Origin: Capsicum annuum
Lineage: Eukaryota; Streptophyta; Magnoliopsida; Solanales; Solanaceae
DNA: 64,000 nt
Assembly (NCBI RefSeq): GCF_002878395.1
Contig: NC_061122.1
Location: forward strand, 74,495,458 to 74,559,457
Direction of reading: 5' to 3'
Shown here: positions 57,470-64,000 of the stretch, piece by piece
Layout: the number at the start of each line of letters is the position of its first letter
Numbering within the stretch: position 1 is the first letter of the stretch
Made by a program: the position numbers and the translations under genes
The notes under the pieces: generated by a model
The model's database searches: none
Told to the model about the DNA's origin: nothing
What the model saw: only the letters and a program-made list of their open reading frames with translations

Positions 57470-58150
57470 AATATTAGGAATGCAAGTTTAATGACATGAG
57501 GCAGGACAATGAGGTAGTAGTAAGGTTAGATTCACAGGTGGTGTGTAAGAGGGATAGTTTAAAGTATCTCGGGTCCATGATTCAGGGGAACAATGAGATT
57601 AACGAGGATGTCTCCCACCGTATAGGGGCGGGATGGATGAAGTGGAAACTTGCCTCGGGAGTGTTGTATTATAAGAAGGCACTGCCCAAGATTAAAGTCA
57701 AATTCTATAGGGTGGCAGTCCGTCCAGCCATGTTGTATGGAGCAAAGTGTTGTCCAGTCAGGAACTCCAATATTTAAAAAATGAAAGTGGCGAAATTACA
57801 GATATTGCGTTGGATGTGTGGTCTAACTAGGGGTGATAGAGTTTGGAATAAGACTATTAGGGAGAAGGTTGGAGTGGCTTTGGTGGAGAAAAAGATGTGG
57901 GAATTCTCATTAAGATGGTTTAGATAAGTGATGAGAAGGGGTATGGATACCCGGATTCATAGGTGTGAGAGGATAGCTTTGGATGGTTTCAGGTGGAGTA
58001 GGGGTAGGCCGAAGAAATGTCAGAGAGAGTTGATTAGGTGTGACATGGAACAGTTATAGCCTACTAAGAACATGACCCTACACTGGAAGATCTGGTGGAC
58101 GCGAATTAGGATAGAAGGCTAGTACCAGTTTGGGTCATTAGTGTAGGGTA
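57470..58150 (+). pseudogene. RTE ORF C-terminal region, broken
   Basis: Continues the RTE protein. An open stretch at 57496-57777 reads [60 protein letters not shown] and [20 protein letters not shown], the conserved GSMIQ, WMKW and RPAMLYG-ECW blocks. After a stop it continues [38 protein letters not shown] and SRGRPKKCQRELIRCDMEQL. It ends near 58125 with the family's short tail. Confidence 0.9.
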
Positions 58151-58420
58151 TTACTTGGTAGGTGAATTATTCTTATTATGCCACCTTGTTTCATGCGTTA
58201 TTACGAATTTTTTTACTATTCCTTGTAGATGTCGTATTTATGTTATCTCATCTTGTTCCATGTTTTATTACGAATTTGATTATTATTCCTTGTCTTGAGC
58301 TGGGGTTCATTCGGAAACAACCTTTCTACTTCTTCGGAGGTAGCGGTATGGATTGCGTACATCTTACCCTCCCCAGTCCTCACTATGTGGGAATACACTG
58401 GATTTGTTGTTGTTGTATAA

Positions 58421-59854
58421 TCTACAATATATTAAAGGTGTGAAGACAATTAAAAAAGTGATTTAAACTTTTGTCCTTTATTAAAAATCTTTGCAATAAA
58501 CAAAATTATCTTATTTTAATTTTAAAATTAATGAGTCCTAAAATATAGAGTAAGAAAAAAAATTAAAAATTAAAAAATCTAATTAATATTTAATGAGTCC
58601 TAAAATATATGTTAAGACTCCTAAAGTAAAATTCTACTAAACTATAATAAATATAAATATATGAAAAATCCTTCAAAAATATAAATTTCTATCCTATTTG
58701 GTTTATGAATCTTAACTTCAACAAAAAATTTATAATTTCATCGGTTCATCTCTCTCAGTTTTGACTAATGAAGGTACGGTGTTTGTTTGTTGAATTTGCA
58801 AATTTGAATTTTTTTCTTTGTGACGTCCCTATGAATTGAAAGAAAGATGTCAAGAGGCGAGTTACAATTGATTTTAATGCTATTGTTCGGTAAACAAATT
58901 ATTCATTGTTTATTATATGAAACAAATCAATAGAGAGGTGATTGGGTGATTTAAATTGATCGATTATGACGCCTGAATTAAATTATTTATTTTATAATTT
59001 AATTTTTATGGAATATCTTGATTGTTCTCACCTTTAGATCGCACACTTTTCACCGTATCACCACTAAAGCTCACGAAAATAAGCTTTGTTACTCTATCAT
59101 GTTAGAATAGATCCATTAACCACCATTTTAACCATGAACCACCACTTAACCACCGTCGACCCTTTCTCTGTTTTCCGTTGTAGCTTCAAGATATTAAAAA
59201 TAAGTTGGAGTTGTAGATTCAATCACAAACACAAACTTTAAACTACCTTTATATTCTATATTTGAAAATGGCTTGGCTACCAAATCTATAATAAACATTG
59301 AACTGTACAAAAAACATATATGATAATTTCCTAATCAACAAAACTTATTACAGCAAATAACTTAAACCCTAAAATTAAAAAAAAATAAAAATTGCATTAG
59401 ATTGTTGATAATTTGGGATGAACATTTCATCAATCAAGAGAGAAATAATAGGAGATTCTGTAAGAACGAACAGTTTGAGGAGTAATATAGTGATTATTAG
59501 ACAAATATTATAGATCATTGATGATTGAATTGAGAGAAATTTAAAAGTGATTTGATGAAAACTTCGGGTTGGTGGAAAAATATCAAATCTATATTAAAAG
59601 AGTTTGTGGAGAAGTGAGCAATTCCAGCAAGGAAACTCAAACAGGTGGTTGATGCCATGACTATAGAATAAGAAAAAAACTATTTTTATGTAAAAAAAAG
59701 GTAATTTCGTGGAAGGTGCATGTAGATCACTGCATAACACAAAACTGGGTGTGAGTTTTTAAAAAGGTAAATGCTCCACTTTTAAAATGTTCAAGGAGGT
59801 AATAAGATCCCTACGAAGTATAGGGGTATAGTTGGGAATTGTGTAATAGATTGG
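58421..59854. other. AT-rich spacer, nothing recognised
   Basis: No reading frame of interest. A short sequence, aatgagtcctaaaatata, occurs twice (about 58530 and 58590). A stretch near 59100-59155 is rich in accacca/aaccac words. Confidence 0.5.
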
Positions 59855-60172
59855 GTGCATTTGACAATTTCTCATCTGATTTCTCTAAAATTTGGCCCTT
59901 TATCCATATATTTTCAAAAAAAATTACATTTTTGCTCGCATAACTGTTACGATACTAGTCCCGATGAAAACTCTCTTAGTAATATCACCATAAGGGATGT
60001 GTTTGTCATGTACTATCGCATTAAGAAAAGTCAGAAAAATTGGGCCATGTGGTTTAGAGAATATATGTTGCAAACTTCGAAAGACCTAAATGTTCATACT
60101 ATACTACCATATGGATTGATTATCACCAGCATTTTGTTCACTCCACAACAGACCTCATTAGCTTCAAGGTAG
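59855..60172 (+). CDS. Open frame of 105 codons, possible plant transposon-associated protein fragment
   Basis: An uninterrupted frame containing LKFGPLSIYFQKKLHFCSHN, DENSLSNITIRDVFVMYYRI and NWAMWFREYMLQTSKDLNVH, then TILPYGLIITSIL. This pattern (a domain with LPYGL near its end) resembles a widespread plant family annotated as putative plant transposon protein, which I recall but cannot check here. It is shorter than those proteins and has no visible continuation after 60172. It is probably a fragment, though codons are clean for its whole length. No promoter or polyadenylation signal is assigned. Confidence 0.4.
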   Translation: MHLTISHLISLKFGPLSIYFQKKLHFCSHNCYDTSPDENSLSNITIRDVFVMYYRIKKSQKNWAMWFREYMLQTSKDLNVHTILPYGLIITSILFTPQQTSLASR

Positions 60173-60878
60173 TAAAAGTTTGTGGAACATATTACTCAAG
60201 ATCTTTCTCTAGTATAGAATATTTGTCAGACGGTGATTAGCTGTGTTAGAAAGACTCTAAGAAACCCAAGGAAGAAAAATCATGAAGTCAACAAAGTCTT
60301 CGGATTAATCCCACATCCTTCTTAAATATGCAAAAAATATCAAGTATAGACTAATAACTCTAGAATAAAGAATAACGACTTTGCAAGAACTAATCAGAAA
60401 CTGACTTCAGCTGACCATGGAGATAGGCAGAGATGCTAGAATGTTTTGTTGTTCTACAAAAAAACATGACGTGGAAAGGTGTCAAAATAGTCAACAAATT
60501 AATTAAGCAAGTCTACTTCTCACATAATTACTTGTCATTATTGTATATAGTTCCTACTCCAACTTCACAAGGAACGTGGAGCAGTCCAACGATAATGTCT
60601 ATACGAATATGATTAACACTCGTAAATACTTCCTCGATTATATTTTCTCTATTTTACTTTATTGAATCAAACTTTATTCAATAGGTGTTCTACCTATGCG
60701 ATAGTACCTTTTTTGGCTCTGTAGTAGAAGATGCACGTCATTGTTGTAACTCTTACTCTATCTCCCTCTTAATTGAAATATTTATCTATCTTCTCTAACT
60801 GTTTATTTTATGTATTTGTATTTTTTTTATTGTTTTCTCTCTTTTTGATTATAACAAAGTATGAGAAGGTAGCACATA
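60173..60878. other. Spacer, nothing recognised
   Basis: Non-coding in all frames as far as can be read. T-rich in 60780-60850. No repeat boundaries were identified until the LTR start at 60879. Confidence 0.5.
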
Positions 60879-61270
60879 TGTAAGATCCCGAACCGTTCTT
60901 CATGTCTATAGCCTTGAACCTAGTGAGTTCTAATTGTACCTAAGTGTTAAGACCAATTCACTAGTGTGGTAAGTGATTTGGATAAGGATTATCATCATAA
61001 GAGACCCCTAGCAAAAACAAATGTTGAGAATATTTTTATCCTGTAAATTTTCATTCAACAGGGTCAACTTCAAATGATCATTCCTCCTGGAATATAAAGA
61101 GTTAAATAGACCACTACCCACCAAATAAAAGATCTTTGAGTCTTGTTTCTAATGCCACCACTTATTTATCCACCCAAGCCTAAGTAAAATTTGCTGTGAT
61201 TTCATAAACATATAATTGAACTATAACAAAAGCTACTGCATTTTGCAATGTGCAGGTTGTATTATGAACA
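60879..61270 (+). repeat. Gypsy LTR start, + orientation, truncated
   Basis: Begins TGTAAGATCCCGAACCGTTC, a typical start of Tekay/Del-like LTRs, and contains the blocks gggtcaacttcaaatgatca (61061 on) and gatctttgagtcttgtttct (61131 on), known from the same LTR group. It breaks off within a few hundred bases. No coding region or partner LTR belongs to it in the window. Confidence 0.6.
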
Positions 61271-61279
61271 CCAAAAAGT

Positions 61280-61620
61280 CATTGAAAATGTCAATTTTTT
61301 CCTTATACCAGATGGTTCATAAAATTCTGCCACCATAGCTAAGAGCCGATTCGATACCATGTCCCTATAAGAGGATATCGAAGAACAATAAGAACACAAT
61401 GAGAAACTATAGGAGGATAAATATTAAGTGATATTTAAATAGAAACCTCCTTTCTCAAGAGAGTGAAACCATGACCAACCCTAGTAGGATTTCACCAACC
61501 AACTTCACTAAACTCTAAGCAACCTCCAATTTCAACCTAGGAATTAACCTCCTAATTTCTATCACCTTTTAATAACTCTATTATGAGGAATGCTCAAAAT
61601 AACACTACTCTAAGAACTCC
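61280..61620 (-). repeat. Copia-type LTR end with primer-binding-like site
   Basis: On the - strand this reads like the last part of a copia LTR (…tttcactctcttgag…, tctcattgtgttcttattgt) followed by ACATGGTATCGAATCGGCTC (61343-61362), a decayed version of the usual TGGTATCAGAGC site, then atggtggcagaattttatga as a possible gag start. It is fused to a copia integrase fragment on its right, so it is a broken, rearranged piece and not the LTR of the neighbouring pol. Confidence 0.45.
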
Positions 61621-61629
61621 ATCATCTAG

Positions 61630-62335
61630 ATCTAGCTATAAAACAACTCAAATTTGTAATGATACGTGAATACATTCTTTAACAAAATGAATCAATCTAT
61701 TAAAGACTCTATAAGCTTTTCTTTGTTATGAGTAACCAAGGAATAATCCTTCATCACTTCTAGGATCAAGTTATCCTTGACATTATGGAGTACAAAGTAC
61801 TTGCATCCAAACATATTAAGATGAGAAACCTTAGGTTTTCTTTTAAACATCAGTCATAAGGGTTTTATTTAGCAAGGACCGAATCAAGCACTTGTTTATC
61901 ATGTATCATGCATTCTTTCACTACTTATTCAAACTACTAGCAATCAGCATAGTCATTTTAATATCATAAAGAGTCATATTCATTTCCATAACTCCATTTT
62001 GTTGAGTAGTTTTAAGAGTTGCGAAATTAGGACTGATACTATTTTCAACATAGAACACATCGAAGTTGGTATTCTTAAATTTAGTCCCATGATCTAATCT
62101 ACTATATTGTTGTCCATCATGACTTGAACTTTTTTAGCAAAGACAATGAACAACTAAAGTGTCTCATCTTTACTTCTTAGGAACAGAGTCCAAGTATGCC
62201 TTAAGTAGTAATCCGTAATTATGGAGATAAATTTATTTACACCTCAACTCATATTCCTCATAGGTCCATAAAGATCCATATGATAAAGATCAAGTGGATT
62301 AGAACATCTAACCATTTTTTGTGACTTGAACAAGG
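61630..62335 (-). pseudogene. Copia integrase, degenerate (second copia element)
   Basis: Integrase core of a Ty1/copia element on the - strand. From 62335 downward: CSLFKSQKMVRCSNPLDLYH, MDLYGPMRN (first catalytic aspartate in HMDL kept), FISIITDYYLRHTWTLFLRS, KDETL, then shifted LRIPTSMCS for the loop. The second half reads NKMELWK (decayed QQNGVVERKN with the catalytic glutamate), RKPKVSHLNMFGCKYFVLHN and KDNLILEVMKDYSLVTHNKE. Many stops. It ends near 61630, where a copia LTR piece adjoins. Confidence 0.85.
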
Positions 62336-63350
62336 AACAAACTTGCTATTCTTAAATATAGGCATCATATACCTTAAAGACCAAAAATGTTTTGTTGGGT
62401 AGTCCATGCACCAGTTCTTTTGACATTAGCTTGTTGAGAAGTAACATACTCACTTGTCCTAACCTTTTGTGCCATAGCTCATCACCATTTCCAATAGCAG
62501 TTAGACATTTTAAATCCTTACCGTAGATAGAATCAAGATCTACAACATATATATTTCACATATTTTGGCAACCAAAATCACTTCACTAGTTTTAATATTT
62601 GTGACTATGGAAGAAATAGATACAAACTTCACCTCAATCCCTTTATCGCATATTTGAGACACGCTTAACGAATTATACTTCAAACTATTCGCATAGTAAA
62701 TATTTTCAATGTCATAAGAAAGAGACTTACCAATATAACCAATACCAAGAATATATTAGTCTTTCCACCCCAAATGACACACTATCTCCTTAAAATTCTT
62801 TGGGTGACGTAAAATCTTTAATTTATCAGTCATATGCCTTGAGCATCACTATTCATGAATAATTTTTTATTTTGTAACTACTTTCTCTCACTTCTACCTG
62901 CATATATTGTCATTTTTATATTTAGGGACTCACATGGTATAAGTCCCTTTAAATGAGTTAATGGATGCATAAGACTTCTTCTTTCCCATACATACATGGT
63001 TGGTTTTGTCTTTTTAGGACCAAGTCCTTTGCAGGTTTTGGTGGTTTGAGCAAAATTTAGATTTCTTTTCTTTGATTTGAAAGTATCTTGATATTTTTAT
63101 TTATAGTGACCATTCATCCCATAATGAGTACCTAACCAATTATATCAAATAAATACATACTTTCTATGAGTATTATATGGAGTAGTGTATTTTACAAATC
63201 CAAGACATTTTCTTAAATTGACCTAATACTACTTAGCTTAGTAAGAATCTCTGATGAAGTAGTCTAACAAATGGATTTATCTAGCTTATTCATAGTGTGA
63301 TTGAAATTCTTTTTTAGTTTCCTATTTCATTCAAGAGAGGCAGCAAGGTT
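62336..63350 (-). pseudogene. Copia gag zinc-knuckle, protease and pre-integrase region, degenerate
   Basis: The middle of the same copia polyprotein. On the - strand near 62660-62340 it reads VILVAKICEIYVVDLDSIYG, AIGNGDELWHKRLGQVSML and LLNKLMSKELVHGLPN, the pre-integrase domain with its HKRLG zinc motif (usual WHRRLGH). Upstream, SYDIENIYYANSLKYNSLSV and SQICDKG (62740-62640) match the end of the protease (NVYYVKGLKHNLLSVSQLCD). Around 63110-63000, HYGMNGHYK and GLGPKKT suggest the decayed zinc knuckle and linker. Stops throughout. Confidence 0.75.
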
Positions 63351-63356
63351 TAAACT

Positions 63357-64000
63357 TCACTTTTTCAGATTCTCTTTAAGACTTGTGAATGACTTAGTTG
63401 CCTTCATTTTCCCAATAATCCCTTTGAGTTTATCACTTAGCATTTTGTTCTTATTTTTAATCATAGCAACTTCTGCTTCAAGTTCTAAGTTTCTGTAGTA
63501 TAAGGAGACCTTCTTAATTTTAATTTCATTTAGTTCATATGCTAGAGATTCATTTTCAATGGCATGATTATGAAGAGAATGAATAAAAAAATTAGCTAGT
63601 GATCTTAACTCTTTCTTAGAATACTTTATCAAGTTTTTTTGAACAGAAAAGAAGGTTACCCCATCACTTACTTTATCATCAAATTTGTCCATGAAAGCTA
63701 GAAAGGTATTAAATTTTTTTGATTCATCTTCAATCATAAACATGGATGCATTCTTACCATCCACCTCTATATTTGAATCACTTAAGGAGTCTCTCTAAGC
63801 TGCTAGAGCATGCTTAACTATCTTGTAAATTGCTTCCTTTCTTCTAACTCTTTTGAAAACCTGGTTCCTTTCCTAGTTCCTTCCTATGTTTTTCTTGCCG
63901 AACTCCATGTAATCTAACTTGTAAAGAGGATGCTCATTATATTATGACTATATTTTTTATATTTCTTGAAAAAATCATTCCCTTTGAACCCTTCTCTTGA
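63357..64000 (-). pseudogene. Copia gag C-terminal coiled-coil region, runs off right edge
   Basis: A - strand frame open from 63764 to 63357 (135 codons) reads SDGVTFFSVQKNLIKYSKKE, LRSLANFFIHSLHNHAIENE and LELEAEVAMIKNKNKMLSDK. This is the acidic linker plus long charged helix found after the capsid in Tork/SIRE-type copia gag, where VTFFDIQ-NL and KLRSLANVLID are conserved. The helix is heptad-like and predicted to coil. The ATG at 63764 is internal to the protein, since homologous sequence continues towards 64000 in broken frames. Confidence 0.75.

Larger units (their letters stand above)
56855..58420 (+). mobile_element. RTE-type LINE, 5' truncated
   Basis: A non-LTR retrotransposon of the RTE (BovB-like) clade common in Solanaceae. 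It begins inside the RT at IRNKGDIQSCNNYRGIKLL-like codons (56865 on), as expected from aborted reverse transcription. It contains RT and C-terminal region, then a 3' untranslated region (58150-58400) with the landmark blocks gcgtacatcttaccctcccc and cactatgtgggaatacactg, and ends in ttgttgttgttgta, the usual short TTG repeat tail. No target duplication was identified. Confidence 0.9.

Noticed and set aside
58162..58443. 93-codon + strand frame after the RTE ORF
   Set aside because: It matches the known 3' untranslated region of RTE elements, including the tail blocks, so it is not a gene.
1..64000. Endogenous pararetrovirus or other viral copies
   Set aside because: All RT and integrase blocks belong to gypsy, copia, L1 or RTE elements; no movement-protein or caulimovirid-type motif was seen.
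1..64000. tRNA, rRNA or snRNA genes
   Set aside because: TGGTATCAGAGC-type matches are primer-binding sites next to LTRs; no cloverleaf or rRNA-like sequence was noticed.

Overview
This 64 kb window looks like repeat-packed, gene-poor plant nuclear DNA. It is AT-rich and holds no intact host gene, no tRNA or rRNA gene and no CRISPR array. Nearly everything that can be identified is a decayed transposable element: Ty3/gypsy retrotransposons with a Tekay/Del-type C-terminal integrase, Ty1/copia, L1 and RTE LINEs, and the end of a CACTA DNA transposon. The LTR, L1 and RTE sequences resemble those I know from Solanaceae (Capsicum or Solanum). That assignment is inference from family resemblance, not a search result.

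The layout reads best as a set of nested insertions. The outermost layer I can recognise is a + strand copia reverse transcriptase/RNase H. One piece lies at 6991-7375 and the rest at 55800-56590. Between them is a - strand L1 LINE: ORF2 and the ORF1 tail at about 8800-12809, and the ORF1 N-terminal part at 54769-55570. The L1 is split by about 42 kb of further insertions. First come the pieces of a - strand gypsy (Gy-A2) whose 3' LTR is cut by a second gypsy (Gy-C, 13025-29126, target duplication GAAA[G/T]). Gy-C's own 5' LTR is cut by a third element (Gy-D, 20886-27350, perfect target duplication TAATC). After these come two + strand gypsy elements (Gy-E 33013-42505, Gy-F 42985-51949), a 44-bp-period minisatellite, and the right end of a CACTA element ending at 54765.

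Left of the nest are the 5' LTR and gag of another - strand gypsy (Gy-A1, 1-3060), an unassigned stretch, and a + strand Tekay-like LTR ending at 6990, abutting the copia RT. Right of the nest are an RTE-type LINE (56855-58420), AT-rich spacer, an open frame that may belong to a plant transposon-associated protein family, a gypsy LTR start (60879), a copia LTR end and primer-binding-like site, and the gag-protease-integrase of a second copia on the - strand running off the right edge.

Every coding region carries stops, frameshifts or deletions, so no element here appears autonomous. The longest open frame is the Gy-E reverse transcriptase (37428-38162). The most informative observations are the nesting order with target duplications, Gy-D as a coding-free deletion derivative of a Gy-C-like element, a second polypurine-tract-like motif shared inside Gy-C and Gy-D, hairpin-type motifs repeated in the LTRs, and the minisatellite lying just upstream of a likely last CACTA exon. 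I found no convincing new functional system.
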